Part shown: one piece after another, positions 1 to 10,600 of the stretch
Numbering within the stretch: the first letter of the stretch is position 1
Layout: each line of letters begins with the position of its first letter
Assembly: GCF_000626635.1 (NCBI RefSeq)
Contig: NZ_CP007451.1
Coordinates: 3,702,501-3,766,500, forward strand
DNA length: 64,000 nt
Origin: Draconibacterium orientale
GTDB lineage: Bacteria; Bacteroidota; Bacteroidia; Bacteroidales; Prolixibacteraceae
Direction: 5' to 3'
Program-made: the position numbers and the translations under genes
The notes under the pieces: generated by a model
Told to the model about the DNA's origin: nothing
Databases searched by the model: none
The model's input: the letters and a program-made list of their open reading frames with translations, nothing else

Positions 1-792
1 GACGGAAGTACAACGGTTTTTACCTACGGTGCCACAATGGACCTGGAAATCATCCATGATTTGCTGACACACTGTATTAAAGCCTGTGATATTTTGGGTG
101 TAGATGCCGCTTTCAAGCAAGAGCGTGAAGAAACGCTGGCGAATTTGGCCCCAATCCGAATAAGCGAGAAAACCGGTAGAATTATGGAGTGGGCAGAAGA
201 CTATAAAGAAGTAGAACCACATCACCGTCATACTTCACATTTATTTGGCCTGCACCCCGGAAACCAGATCACAACTTTGGGAACGCCGGAACTGGCTGAA
301 GCAGCGCGTAAAACGTTGATAGCCCGTGGCGACGATGGAACAGGCTGGGGATTGGCCTGGAAAATAAATATGTGGAACCGCCTGCAGGATAGCGATCATG
401 CCTATAAACTGCTTTCTGTATTGCTGGCATCGAAAACATTGCCAAACCTGTTCGACAATCACCCACCTTTCCAGATTGACGGAAACTTTGGTGCAACAGC
501 AGCTATTGCTGAAATGTTGTTACAAAGCCAGTCGCAAAATGAAGACGGCAGTTATAATCTTCAATTGTTGCCATCATTGCCAACGCCGTTAAAAGACGGA
601 TCGGTAAAAGGACTAAAAGCAAGAGGGGGATTTGTTGTTGATCTGAATTGGAAAGACGGCAAAGTAACCCACGTTAGTATTCTTTCTGAAAATGGCAATC
701 CTCTGCATGTTTCCGATGGAACAAATAAGTATGATGCTGAAACAGCTCAAAACGAAATAATAAAACTGGATGAATCACTTAACAAAAAATAA
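1..792 (+). CDS. GH95-family glycosidase (alpha-L-fucosidase-like), C-terminal part
   Basis: The reading frame is open from base 1, so the gene begins outside the window and only about 263 C-terminal residues are visible. They carry segments typical of the GH95 (alpha/alpha)6 barrel and its C-terminal region: [24 protein letters not shown] and [24 protein letters not shown]95 enzymes are inverting alpha-1,2-L-fucosidases or alpha-L-galactosidases, usually periplasmic in Bacteroidota. An internal ATG at 37 is not the real start, because the conserved sequence TYGATM crosses it. The stop is one base before the start of the GH92 gene, so the two are probably cotranscribed. Substrate within the family cannot be decided from this fragment. 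Confidence 0.9.
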   Translation, partial: DGSTTVFTYGATMDLEIIHDLLTHCIKACDILGVDAAFKQEREETLANLAPIRISEKTGRIMEWAEDYKEVEPHHRHTSHLFGLHPGNQITTLGTPELAEAARKTLIARGDDGTGWGLAWKINMWNRLQDSDHAYKLLSVLLASKTLPNLFDNHPPFQIDGNFGATAAIAEMLLQSQSQNEDGSYNLQLLPSLPTPLKDGSVKGLKARGGFVVDLNWKDGKVTHVSILSENGNPLHVSDGTNKYDAETAQNEIIKLDESLNKK

Positions 793-793
793 A

Positions 794-3034
794 ATGAAAC
801 AATTAGTAAAAATAGCGCTGTTTGTGTTAGCAATAGCGTTTTTAGCTTCCTGTACAACAAGTACAGCAGAATCCGGTTCTGTGGCAAAAGAACCGGTCGA
901 ATATGTCAATCCGTATATGGGAAACATCAGCCATTTGCTGGTGCCAACTTTTCCAACAATTCATTTACCAAACAGCTTATTGCGTGTATATCCCGAGCGT
1001 CGTGATTATACTGAAATTGAATTGAATGGTTTACCTTTGATTGTAACCAGCCACCGCGGAAGTTCTGCTTTTAATTTAAGTCCTTTTCAGGGCGAAGAGC
1101 GCGAGTTGAGGCCGGTCATCCAATTTCGTTATGACCAGGAAGAACTGACTCCTTATTCCTATTCAGTTTACCTCGATGAACAAAATATCCAGGTTGATTA
1201 TGGTCTATCGCATCAATCGGCAGTCTACGAAATTCAGTTTGAGAAAGATGCTCCCGCCTATTTAATTCTGAATTCCAAAAACGGAGGGATGAACTGGGAT
1301 GGGAAAGCCATAAGCGGTTACCAGTTGATAGAAAATAATACGAAAGTTTATTTGTATATGGTGCCGGCAGAGTTGCCACAGCAGGTTTCCAGCTTAAACC
1401 GATCGGGACTTTCAGAAGCAACCAGTGCCGAAGGACGAAATGCCAGTCTGGTACTAAAATATCCGGCGGGAACAAAAACACTTGCCTTACATTATGGAAT
1501 TTCCTTTATCGACGAGCAGCAGGCCAAAGCCAACATGGAGCGTGAAGTAGCAGGGAAAACTGTTGCAGCACTTCAGGAAGCCGGGCGTGCAGCCTGGAAC
1601 GACGCTTTAGGGAAAATAGCGGTAAAAGGCGGAACCAACGATGAACAAACGGTTTTTTACACCTCGCTTTACCGTTGTTACGAACGTCCGGTTTGTATAT
1701 CTGAAGGTGGCCGTTATTACAGTGCTTTCGACGGAACAGTGCACGAAGACAACGGCCGTCCGTTTTATACCGACGACTGGATCTGGGATTCTTACCGTGC
1801 ACACCATCCGTTAAGAGTTTTGATCGATTCGAAAAAAGAAGAAGATATCCTGAATTCATTTGTATTGATGTCGGAACAAATGGATAATTTCTGGTGGCCA
1901 ACTTTCCCTGAAATCACAGGCGACAGCCGCCGTATGAACTCGAACCACGGTGTGGCATCGGTAATTGATGCTTACCGCAAAGGCCTGCGTAACTTCGATC
2001 TTGAAAAAGCATACGAAGCCTGTAAAGGTGCGATTACCGAAAAAACTTTGGCACCCTGGTCGGGAATGCCAGCCGGTAAAATGGACCAGTTTTATAAAGA
2101 CCATGGTTACATTCCTGCCTTGTACGAAGGCGAAAAAGAAACCATTCCGGAAGTACATTCTTTCGAACGTCGTCAGCCGGTAGCTGTAACTTTAGGTACA
2201 TCGTACGACGAGTGGTGTTTGTCGCAAATTGCTGAGGAGCTTGGAAAAGACGAAGATGCCGAATACTTTAAAAAAGCATCTTTCAACTACCGTAACATTT
2301 TCAACGAAGAAACTAAATTCTTTCATCCAAAAGATAAGGACGGGAAATTCATTGAACCATTTGATTATAAATTTTCAGGAGGCATGGGGGCCCGTGGTTA
2401 CTATGGCGAGAACAATGCCTGGGTTTACCGTTGGGATGTTCAGCACAATATTCCCGATCTGATTAATTTGATGGGAGGAAATGAGGAGTTTGTGAAAAAT
2501 CTGGATGCGATGTTCACCGAACCTTTGGGACGTGGAAAGTATGCATTTTATGCTCAGTTGCCTGATCACACTGGTAATGTAGGGCAGTTTTCAATGGCCA
2601 ACGAACCTTCGTTGCATATTCCGTATTTATATAATATGGCTGGTCAGCCATGGAAAACACAGAAGCGCCTACGTAAATTGTTGCACGAATGGTTCCGTAA
2701 CGATTTGATGGGCGTTCCCGGCGATGAAGACGGAGGTGGCATGTCGGCTTTCGTTGTATTTTCTTCCATGGGCTTTTACCCTGTAACACCGGGTGAACCC
2801 GTTTACACCATTGGAAGCCCGATGTTTGAACACGTTTCCATTACTCTTGAAAACGGAAAGACATTTGAAGTTGAAGCAACAAATGCTTCAGATGTAAATA
2901 AATACATACAGTCGGCAAGCTTGAACGGCGAAGCACTGGATACGCCATGGATTTCGCACGAAGATATTCAGAACGGAGGTAAACTGGTTTTCGAAATGGG
3001 CCCAAAGGCAAACAAAATGTGGGGGCTTGAATAG
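794..3034 (+). CDS. GH92-family alpha-mannosidase-like lipoprotein
   Basis: A protein of 746 residues with a lipoprotein signal (cysteine 20 in FLASC). The start at 794 is preferred over an in-frame ATG at 770 that would overlap GH95 and spoil the signal peptide. GH92 hallmarks are present: YTDDWIWDSYRAHHPL, MNSNHGVASVIDAY, NEPSLHIPYLYN with the expected general-acid Glu at about 604, and GDEDGGGMSA with the expected base Asp at 644/646, then GFYPVTPG. Known GH92 enzymes are calcium-dependent exo-alpha-mannosidases. The N-terminal segment (VNPYMG followed by LLVPTFPTIHLP) departs from the usual VNPFIGTGGHGHT-type start, so this is a divergent subgroup and mannose specificity is uncertain. It lies one base after GH95 and is followed by a terminator. 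Confidence 0.88.
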   Translation: MKQLVKIALFVLAIAFLASCTTSTAESGSVAKEPVEYVNPYMGNISHLLVPTFPTIHLPNSLLRVYPERRDYTEIELNGLPLIVTSHRGSSAFNLSPFQGEERELRPVIQFRYDQEELTPYSYSVYLDEQNIQVDYGLSHQSAVYEIQFEKDAPAYLILNSKNGGMNWDGKAISGYQLIENNTKVYLYMVPAELPQQVSSLNRSGLSEATSAEGRNASLVLKYPAGTKTLALHYGISFIDEQQAKANMEREVAGKTVAALQEAGRAAWNDALGKIAVKGGTNDEQTVFYTSLYRCYERPVCISEGGRYYSAFDGTVHEDNGRPFYTDDWIWDSYRAHHPLRVLIDSKKEEDILNSFVLMSEQMDNFWWPTFPEITGDSRRMNSNHGVASVIDAYRKGLRNFDLEKAYEACKGAITEKTLAPWSGMPAGKMDQFYKDHGYIPALYEGEKETIPEVHSFERRQPVAVTLGTSYDEWCLSQIAEELGKDEDAEYFKKASFNYRNIFNEETKFFHPKDKDGKFIEPFDYKFSGGMGARGYYGENNAWVYRWDVQHNIPDLINLMGGNEEFVKNLDAMFTEPLGRGKYAFYAQLPDHTGNVGQFSMANEPSLHIPYLYNMAGQPWKTQKRLRKLLHEWFRNDLMGVPGDEDGGGMSAFVVFSSMGFYPVTPGEPVYTIGSPMFEHVSITLENGKTFEVEATNASDVNKYIQSASLNGEALDTPWISHEDIQNGGKLVFEMGPKANKMWGLE

Positions 3035-3067
3035 ATTCGTTTTTCTATAGATTTGAGTTTTAATGTT

Positions 3068-3102
3068 AAGCCTGTGAGTTGTTTAATTCGCAGGCTTTTT
3101 TT
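3068..3102 (+). terminator. Intrinsic terminator after GH92
   Basis: AAGCCTG at 3068-3074 pairs with CAGGCTT at 3091-3097. The stem extends inward by four more pairs, two of them G-U, around an eight-base loop. A run of seven T (3096-3102) follows. It lies 34 bases after the GH92 stop and closes the GH95-GH92 unit. Confidence 0.85.
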
Positions 3103-3169
3103 ATTTACATCAATTAACAACGGAATTATTGAGTTAAATCTACTATCCTTGAAATGTAGCACTTCCAAA

Positions 3170-3444
3170 ACTTTCATGATAAGATCTTCGGACAACTGGT
3201 ATAGTAAAAACATGAAAATCTCGCTAATGCTGATTCCGGATAAGTACTGCTTCGTAAAAGAGCATTGGTAGAAACGGTAAACGATGAATTGAAAAATATT
3301 TGCTCAATTGAGCATTCCCGCCACAGATCTTTCGAAAACTTCATCACAAACCTGATTTCAGGATTAATTGCCAATAGCTTTTTCCCTAAAAAGCCTGCAA
3401 TAAAATATGAGGTGATCAAAACCGATCAAATTGCTCTATTTTAA
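3170..3444 (+). pseudogene. IS982-family transposase, decayed C-terminal remnant
   Basis: From 3250 to the stop at 3442-3444 one frame reads [16 protein letters not shown], then [25 protein letters not shown] and PKKPA. This is the conserved C-terminal end of IS982-type DDE transposases. The preceding conserved segment ([14 protein letters not shown]) is in a different frame, so a frameshift lies near 3250. Upstream of about 3170 the similarity fades, and the catalytic N-terminal part is missing. No intact terminal inverted repeats were identified. It is a dead insertion sequence in a gene-poor stretch between two glycan clusters. Confidence 0.75.
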
Positions 3445-3834
3445 AATCGAATTCAGGTTAATCGAAAGTCAATTAAATAGTAATGTATTTGTTTGTGAAA
3501 TTTCGTTCCCCAAAATTGACGAAAAATCATCTTATTCCGGTCTTGGGTGGTCACTTTGGCCGTTTTTCTCATTCCGGCCTTCCCTTTACGATTAATTACA
3601 GGAGTCGCTTTTTCAATGATAAATTGCCGTGTTTGTTCTGCTTTATTGATAACGCAGTAAGAATAGATTAAGCGGTCTAAAATAAAAAGATGTTGAGGTG
3701 TTAAATTGGTGGGGTTTAACTAAAAATTAACAGACCAATAAGAGGTAAAATCTAAAACGGGAGAAAACAGTTGCCTTTTTGATAGGGGCATACTTTAAAA
3801 ACTAATGGCAAGAAATACAGGAAAATAGACTGTG
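3445..3834 (+). other. Gene-poor stretch, possible second mobile-element scar
   Basis: No convincing gene is present. A 62-codon open frame at 3483-3671 has no signal peptide or recognisable domain. The stretch contains two copies of an ATTCCGG-x-CTT motif (3534 and 3571) around GGTGGTCACTTTGGCCG. This resembles the degenerate end repeats seen beside some Bacteroidota insertion sequences, possibly IS21-like. That assignment is weak. Confidence 0.3.
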
Positions 3835-3861
3835 AATAATGTTTCAAGTTGCAACATTATT
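3835..3861. repeat. Inverted repeat upstream of PUL 1 (possible operator)
   Basis: AATAATGTT (3835-3843) is a perfect inverted match to AACATTATT (3853-3861) around a nine-base centre. No T-tract follows, so it is unlikely to be a terminator. It sits about 65 to 95 bases upstream of the candidate -7 element at 3928, a suitable position for an activator site, for example of the hybrid regulator encoded at 18764-22786. Confidence 0.45.
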
Positions 3862-3892
3862 TATAGAGCTGCCCCAAAATTTAAAAATATCG

Positions 3893-3934
3893 GCACATTA
3901 GTTTTAGTCCGTCTTTTTCTTGCACATTAGTTTT
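3893..3934 (+). repeat. 13-bp direct repeat GCACATTAGTTTT, two copies
   Basis: The identical 13-mer occurs at 3893-3905 and 3922-3934, a 29-base period. The second copy overlaps the candidate -7 box and the first lies where a -35-region activator would sit. It could be a duplicated promoter element or a tandem regulator site. Confidence 0.5.
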
Positions 3935-3935
3935 G
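3928..3935 (+). promoter_or_regulatory. Candidate -7 promoter element for PUL 1
   Basis: TAGTTTTG matches the Bacteroidota -7 consensus TAnnTTTG exactly and lies 31 bases before the GH2 start codon. No clear TTTG is seen at -33, which is common for activator-dependent promoters. Expression would plausibly need the hybrid regulator. Confidence 0.5.
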
Positions 3936-3966
3936 CTCAGCAACCAATAAAACAACAGAAGCTTTG

Positions 3967-6396
3967 ATGAGAAACTTATTACTTACAATTAGCATTTTTA
4001 TATGCAGTGGCTTGCAGGCCCAAAATATTTCTACTTACACTCAACGCTTAAACGAAAACTGGCAGTTTGTGCGCGAAGATTTAGGCGGTATATGGGAAGC
4101 AGTGAGGCCTGTAAAAGAAGGCCAGCCTGAGGCACTTCCGCTCTGGGAAGATATAGAATTACCACATTGTTTTAATGCCAGCGATGCTGTTGATCCGGAC
4201 GTAAATTACTATGAAGGACCAGGTTGGTATCGGACAAAACTTCATATCGAAAATCCTTACGAAAATGGCAGGACACTGCTTTTATTTGAAGGGGGCGGAC
4301 AAAAAACTGACGTTTATATCGGGACAGAAAAAGCAGGATCACACGTTGGCGGATACGACGAGTGGACCGTTGATATAACCGAACAACTCGGTAGTTTTCC
4401 AAGTGATTTTAATAATGTACCCCTAAGTATTCGCTGCGATAATTCACGTGATTTAGAAATGATCCCTTCTGATCTTTCTGATTTTAATGTTTATGGTGGT
4501 TTGTATCGCTATGTGAATCTTATTTATGTACCCGAAACTTATATCTCACAGGTGCATATTCAAGCTGTTATTGGTGATGATGAAAAAACAGGCCAAATAA
4601 AAATCGATGGCTTGTTAGCCGGAGACCGTTCAAATAAAACGCAGCTAAAGCTTCAGCTATTTAATCAGCAAAATGAGTTGGTTGAAGAAGAACTGATCAA
4701 TACTGCAAACGAAACGTTCGAAAGAGAGCTGACCATTAAAAATCCGAAAGTTTGGTCTACAGACGACCCTTATTTATACAATATATCTATCGAGCTAACG
4801 GTAAACGGACAGCGTCAGAAATATACTGATCGTTTTGCTTTTCGTTCGTTTCGTTTTGAAGAAAAAGGACCATTCTATTTAAATGGCGAACGCTTGTTAT
4901 TACGCGGAACGCATAGGCACGAAGATCATGCGGGAGTTGCTGCGGCAATGACTGAGGATATGATTCGCAAAGAAATGCAGATGATTAAAGATATGGGAGC
5001 CAACTTTATTCGGTTAGGACATTATCAGCAATCGCGCATTGTTCTTAATCTTTGCGACAGTTTAGGAATTCTTGTATGGGAAGAAATTCCTTGGTGCAGA
5101 GGAGGTTTGGGTGGCGCAATTTACCAGGAGCAAGCCAAAAGAATGCTGACCAATATGATTACCCAGCATTTTAATCATCCATCGGTAATAATGTGGGGGC
5201 TTGGTAACGAAAACGACTGGCCCGGAGATTATCCTGAATTCGATAAAAATGCCATTCGTGCTTTTATGTCGGAGTTAAACGATCTGGCACATCGTTTAGA
5301 TAGTAGCCGAAAAACCAGCATCAGGCGTTGCGATTTTTGCAAAGATATTGTTGATGTTTACTCACCTTCGATTTGGGCCGGTTGGTACCGGGGAAAATAC
5401 ACCGAGTATAAAGATGTTTCGCTGGAGGAAATGAAAAGAGTGGACCGCTTTTTTCATGCTGAATGGGGAGCAAGCAGTCACGCAGGACGACACAGTGAGG
5501 ATCCGGACATGGGGCTTGAGCATGTTAGAACGGGAGGTGGAGCAGACGAACGCTCGGGCGATGCAGCATTGGTAGGTGGACAGGCTCGTGTTTCGCGCGA
5601 TGGCGACTGGACTGAAACCTACGCTTGTAATTTATTCGACTGGACTTTAAAAGAACAGGAAACGATGCCGTGGTTAACAGGTGCTGCTTTTTGGGCTTTT
5701 AAAGATTTTTCAACTCCAATTCGCCCCGAAAATCCAGTTCCTTATGTCAATCAGAAAGGAGTGGTAACACGCGACCTAACTCCAAAAGAAAGTTATTACG
5801 TTTTTCAATCTTACTGGAGCAAAAAGCCAATGGTCCACATTTATGGCCATACATGGCCTGTGCGCTGGGGTAAAGCCGGAGAATCGCGACTGGTAAAAGT
5901 ATACTCTAATTGCGAAGAGGTGGAGTTGTTTCTAAACGGCAAAAGTCAGGGGATAAAAAAGCGTGATGCACAGAATTTCCCTGCAGCCGGGCTGTATTGG
6001 AACGTAGAATTCGAATCAGGAAAAAATCACCTTAAGGCAGTTGCCATTTCAACGAAAGAAAAATACGAGGATGAGTTTGAACTCGACTATCAAACCCAAA
6101 CATGGTTGCCGGCTACACAACTGAAAATTGAAGAAATAGAAATCGATAAGCAGTATAGCTGGATAAAAGTTTCGGCTCTAGACCAAAACAAGGTGTTATG
6201 CCTTGATGCGCGAAACAAAGTGAGTTTTTCGGTTGCCGGCGATGTACAGCTAATCGACAATTTAGGAACTCCCAATGGTTCGCGGGTGGTTCAGCTTGCC
6301 AATGGAGTGGCAAAAATAAAAATCGAAAAAGAAGGAGAAAGATATAGTGTTGCAGTTCAGTCGCAGGGCTTAAAAACCGCACTACTGACTCAATAA
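3967..6396 (+). CDS. GH2-family beta-glycosidase, secreted
   Basis: A protein of 809 residues with a signal peptide ending near GLQAQ. ATG 3967 is chosen over the in-frame TTG at 3964. The order is a jelly-roll sugar-binding domain (about 25-200), an Ig-like domain (to about 300), a TIM barrel, then C-terminal beta domains. The barrel shows GTHRHEDHAG, IRLGHYQQS, the acid/base Glu at about 415 in WGLGNEN, and the nucleophile Glu at about 499 in FFHAEWG. GH2 includes retaining beta-galactosidases, beta-glucuronidases and beta-mannosidases; the sequence alone does not separate these. It is the first gene of PUL 1, 23 bases before GH88, which suggests it cleaves an oligosaccharide released by the lyases downstream. 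Confidence 0.9.
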   Translation: MRNLLLTISIFICSGLQAQNISTYTQRLNENWQFVREDLGGIWEAVRPVKEGQPEALPLWEDIELPHCFNASDAVDPDVNYYEGPGWYRTKLHIENPYENGRTLLLFEGGGQKTDVYIGTEKAGSHVGGYDEWTVDITEQLGSFPSDFNNVPLSIRCDNSRDLEMIPSDLSDFNVYGGLYRYVNLIYVPETYISQVHIQAVIGDDEKTGQIKIDGLLAGDRSNKTQLKLQLFNQQNELVEEELINTANETFERELTIKNPKVWSTDDPYLYNISIELTVNGQRQKYTDRFAFRSFRFEEKGPFYLNGERLLLRGTHRHEDHAGVAAAMTEDMIRKEMQMIKDMGANFIRLGHYQQSRIVLNLCDSLGILVWEEIPWCRGGLGGAIYQEQAKRMLTNMITQHFNHPSVIMWGLGNENDWPGDYPEFDKNAIRAFMSELNDLAHRLDSSRKTSIRRCDFCKDIVDVYSPSIWAGWYRGKYTEYKDVSLEEMKRVDRFFHAEWGASSHAGRHSEDPDMGLEHVRTGGGADERSGDAALVGGQARVSRDGDWTETYACNLFDWTLKEQETMPWLTGAAFWAFKDFSTPIRPENPVPYVNQKGVVTRDLTPKESYYVFQSYWSKKPMVHIYGHTWPVRWGKAGESRLVKVYSNCEEVELFLNGKSQGIKKRDAQNFPAAGLYWNVEFESGKNHLKAVAISTKEKYEDEFELDYQTQTWLPATQLKIEEIEIDKQYSWIKVSALDQNKVLCLDARNKVSFSVAGDVQLIDNLGTPNGSRVVQLANGVAKIKIEKEGERYSVAVQSQGLKTALLTQ

Positions 6397-6419
6397 ATTT
6401 AAAACGAATAAAATTAATA

Positions 6420-7622
6420 ATGAACAGTAGAGTACTATTCGCATTTTGTCTGGGGGCAATTATTTTAAGTAGTTGTTTAACGAAATCAACAAAGGAAAAG
6501 GCATACCAACCAGACTTATGGAGCGAACTTCAAGATCAGGAGTACATTCTGGTAAATAATGTAGATGAATTCCTGAAACATTCAACAGAAAGAGGAGAGA
6601 TGGCCCCGCGTTCGCTAACACCGGAAGGCGATTTGGACATGGTGCCGTCGTCGAATTGGTGCAGTGGTTTTTTTGCCGGTTGCATGTGGCTGATGTACGA
6701 GCAAAGTAACGATCCTAAATGGAAAGAAAAGGCGGAAGAGTATACCGCTTTATTAGCCGATCAGCAATACAATGGTAATACCCACGATATGGGTTTTAAA
6801 ATATTCAATAGCTACGGACAAGGCTATCGCTTAACACATAATCCGGAATACAGGGATGTTTTGGTACAGTCGGCCCAAACGCTGATTACACGCTTTAATC
6901 CAACAATAGGTTGTATCCGCTCGTGGGATCATAACCAGGATAAATGGCAGTTTCCAGTAATTATTGACAACATGATGAACCTGGAACTTTTGTTTTGGGC
7001 AACGCACGAAACCGGAGATTCGGTCTTTTATAATATAGCCGTATCGCACGCATTAACTACGCTTGAAAATCATTTCAGAGACGACTACAGTTGCTACCAT
7101 GTTGTTGATTACGATTCAGAAACAGGAAAAGCAGTCGCCCATGCTACACACCAGGGTTTTAGTGATGCTTCTGCCTGGTCGCGGGGTCAGGCCTGGGCAT
7201 TGTATGGGTATACAATGGTTTACCGCGAAACAGAAAATCCCGTTTTTCTGGAGCAAGCCAAACATATTGCGTCGTATATCCTTTCGCATCCGAATTTGCC
7301 CGAAGATTTAATTCCTTACTGGGATTTTGATGCTCCGCAAATTCCGAATGAACCACGCGATGTATCAGCCGCGGCAATAATTGCTTCCGCCTTGCTCGAA
7401 CTGAAAAACTATGTTCCTGAGGAAAAAAATTACTACGAGGAAAAGGCATTACTCATTCTGAGCAACCTTACCGAAAAATACCGATCACCCAAAGGCCGTA
7501 ATTACGGTTTTTTACTCACTCACTCAACCGGCTCGAAACCGCATGATTCAGAAGTAAACGTGCCGATTGTTTATGCCGATTATTATTACCTGGAATCATT
7601 AATTCGAAATGTATACCAATAA
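6420..7622 (+). CDS. GH88 unsaturated glucuronyl hydrolase, lipoprotein
   Basis: A lipoprotein of 400 residues (cysteine 19 in ILSSC) with an (alpha/alpha)6 barrel of GH88 type. Visible landmarks are WCSGFFAGCMWLM, the Asp at 123 in THDMGF, the catalytic Asp at 183 in IIDNMMNLELLFWA, HQGFSDASAWSRGQAWALYG, and PRDVSAAAI. GH88 enzymes hydrate the 4,5-unsaturated uronic acid that polysaccharide lyases leave at the non-reducing end, releasing it for catabolism. Its place between GH2 and SusC, with two lyase-fold proteins in the same locus, fits this role. The substrate could be a glucuronan-like or other uronic-acid polymer. No sulfatase accompanies it. Confidence 0.93.
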   Translation: MNSRVLFAFCLGAIILSSCLTKSTKEKAYQPDLWSELQDQEYILVNNVDEFLKHSTERGEMAPRSLTPEGDLDMVPSSNWCSGFFAGCMWLMYEQSNDPKWKEKAEEYTALLADQQYNGNTHDMGFKIFNSYGQGYRLTHNPEYRDVLVQSAQTLITRFNPTIGCIRSWDHNQDKWQFPVIIDNMMNLELLFWATHETGDSVFYNIAVSHALTTLENHFRDDYSCYHVVDYDSETGKAVAHATHQGFSDASAWSRGQAWALYGYTMVYRETENPVFLEQAKHIASYILSHPNLPEDLIPYWDFDAPQIPNEPRDVSAAAIIASALLELKNYVPEEKNYYEEKALLILSNLTEKYRSPKGRNYGFLLTHSTGSKPHDSEVNVPIVYADYYYLESLIRNVYQ

Positions 7623-7649
7623 AAATTCATCTAATTAAATTTTGAGATT

Positions 7650-10600
7650 ATGAAGAAGATTTTTAGACTTTTCATCTTTATGAATTGCTTAATGATGTTT
7701 CTGAGTCCTTCGTTGCAGGCTCAAAACAACAAATTAAGCGGCACAGTTTCCGACTCGGATGGGCTTCCCGTTCCGGGGGTTACTGTTATGATCAAGGGCA
7801 CTACAAACGGCTCGATTACCGACGTTGACGGAAAGTACACGTTGGATGTCGCAGCAGACGACCAGACCCTTGTTTTTTCGTTTGTCGGTATGACAACAAA
7901 AGAAGTACCAGTTGAAGGCAAAACCATTATTGATGTTACCATGGAGCAAGCTGTGATAGGTTTGGAAGAAGTGGTTGCTGTAGGTTATGGCGTTCAGAAA
8001 AAGGTTAATCTTACGGGGGCTGTCAGCTCCATCGACGGAGAATCGATTGTACGCAAAGCTTCATCCGATGTATTAACTGCCATGCAGGGAGAGCTTCCAG
8101 GGGTAGCTGTTTTAAGAAGCAGCGGACAACCCGGAGCTGAAACTTCCGGCATTCGTATCCGTGGTTTTTCATCGGTAAACTCTACATCGGCGTTAGTATT
8201 GATTGATGGTGTTGAAGGAGATCTTACGCTTGTTAATCCTAACGATATTGAATCGATTTCGATTTTGAAAGATGCTGCTGCCGCTGCCATTTATGGTGCC
8301 AGGGCTGCTGCAGGTGTAATGTTAATTACCACAAAATCGGGAAGCAAAGACGGCGAAGTAAAAGTAAATTACAACGGTTACTATGGTATTAATGTGCCTG
8401 GTATTATGCCCGAGCGTGTTACTGCCTGGGAAGAACAGGATATGATTAATGATTCTCGTATTGCTTCCAAAGGTTCACCGGAATGGAACGAGGAACAGTC
8501 GTCGTGGGTAGCCAATTCAAATTTTAATTATCGTCCAAACATCTCGAAAGGACGTTGGGATTATTTTTCGGCCACAAACTGGGTTGACGAAGGAACAAAG
8601 GATTATACAACGCAACAAAGTCACTCTGTTTCTATCAGCGGTGGGAATAGGCAGACAAACTATCTGTTATCGGGTGGTTACTATACTAAAAATGGTTTGT
8701 TAAAGTATGGCCCGGATGGTTACGACCGTTACAACCTCAGGTTTAAATTAAATTCGGAAATTAATGAATATGTTTCAGTAGATGCACAGATTAATTATAC
8801 CGGAGCTTTTACTGAAACCAATCCTTATGGCGTTAGATCTATTTTAGAGCGTTTGTATCGCATCAGGGCACGTCAGCCTATCTATGTTCCTGAAGAGGAT
8901 ATTAACGATACTCCGTATAACGGCGATTTACAGGTAAATCCAATTGATCTGATGATGAACGGTGGTATCACCAAAAACCGTTACGAATCGTACATGGGAA
9001 AAGGAAGTGTGACCATTCAGAATATTGTAAAAGGGCTGAAATTAAAAGTAAGTGCTTCGCGCCAAAACGGTTATTATAGTTCGCAGCAAAATCGTCGCCA
9101 TTTGATTTGGTATAACATGACCGGAACCGGTATTCGCTTCCAGGCAAACAATCCGAACTCGTTGAGAAAAACGAAAAATTCAAGTTTTCACGATAATATT
9201 GAAACACTTTTAACCTACGAGTTTAGTACTGGCAAGCACAATTTCAATGTGCTGGCAGGTACTACTTACGAAAATTACCGTAAAGACGAAATTTCGGGAT
9301 TGGCTAAGAATCTGAATTCAAACGATTTCTTTTCTTTTAATTATTACGATGCTTCAGAGCCCACAAATACCGATCTGTCAGATAAAATTGAAACCTGGGC
9401 GATGAACTCGTATTTTGGCCGTTTTAACTACAACTACGATAATCGCTATATTTTTGAAGCCAACGTACGTTACGATGGTAGTTCGCGTTTGGCACCGGGA
9501 AACCGTTGGGAAATATTCCCTTCGTTTTCGGCAGCCTGGAGGGTAACCGAAGAAGACTGGTTTGACTTTGAACCTATTTCAAATTTAAAACTAAGAGGAT
9601 CGTGGGGGCAGTTAGGTAACGGAGCTGTTCTTAGCCTTTACGACTATATCGCAACCATTTCAAGCGGTACTCAAATTACTGATGCTTACTATTATCAGAA
9701 CGAGCTCGCTTCTAAATCAAAAAGCTGGGAAACCATCGAAACGTCTAACATTGGTCTTGATCTTGGTTTCTACAACAACCGCCTGTCATTTACCGGCGAT
9801 TATTACTGGAAATTCAATAAAAATATGTTGGCGCCGTACCAGTTGCCAAGTTTAATTGGTATTAATGTTCCGTATTCGAATGTTGGTGAATTAAAAACCT
9901 GGGGTTGGGAGTTTGAAGTAAAATGGCAAGACCAGATCAATGAGTTATCGTATCAGGTGGCACTCAATGTTTCTGATAGCCAAAACGAATTGGTAAAATA
10001 CGAAGGAAAAAATATTGTAACACCGGGCACTGTTGGATTAATTGAAGGTTATCCGCTAAACACTATTTGGGGATACAAAACTGATGGTTACTGGACAAGC
10101 CGCGATGAATACCTGGCTTATAAAGAGGCTAATCCCGGCTACAAAAGTTTTAACGACTCAAAAGTTGCAGGGGGCGATGTAAAATATGTGGCCCAGGGAG
10201 CTCCAGACCACGAAATTAGTGCCGGCGATGGTACACCTGAAAGTCCGGGCGACCTGGTTAACTTAGGTACATCAAACGGCCGTTATTTATTTGGTCTTAA
10301 CCTGTCGGCTCAGTACAAAGGTTTCGATTTCTCTGCGTTCTTCCAGGGTGTAGGAAAAAGAACCTTCCTGGTAGCAACTTCAACGATTGCTCCTTTATTC
10401 CAGACTTCTACCATGCCATGGTCAATTCACCGCGACTACTGGACTGAAGATAACCAGGATGCTTACTGGCCGCGTATGTACGATGCCAGAGGCAACGACT
10501 TTAACTACAAACCTTCTGACAAGTGGGTGCAAAACGGCGCCTATATCCGACTGAAAAATATTCAGGTAGGATACACGCTGCCAATTAATAAAAATATTAT

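Noticed and set aside
3483-3671. 62-codon open frame after the IS982 remnant
   Set aside because: No domain, signal peptide or start context, and it overlaps repeat-like DNA that resembles an insertion-sequence end.
7650-7657. Antisense RNA before the PUL 1 susC as at the sigma/FecR loci
   Set aside because: No CAAAnnTATG at the start codon and no GC stem with an A-run in the 27-base gap; the feature is limited to the two sigma-controlled susC genes.
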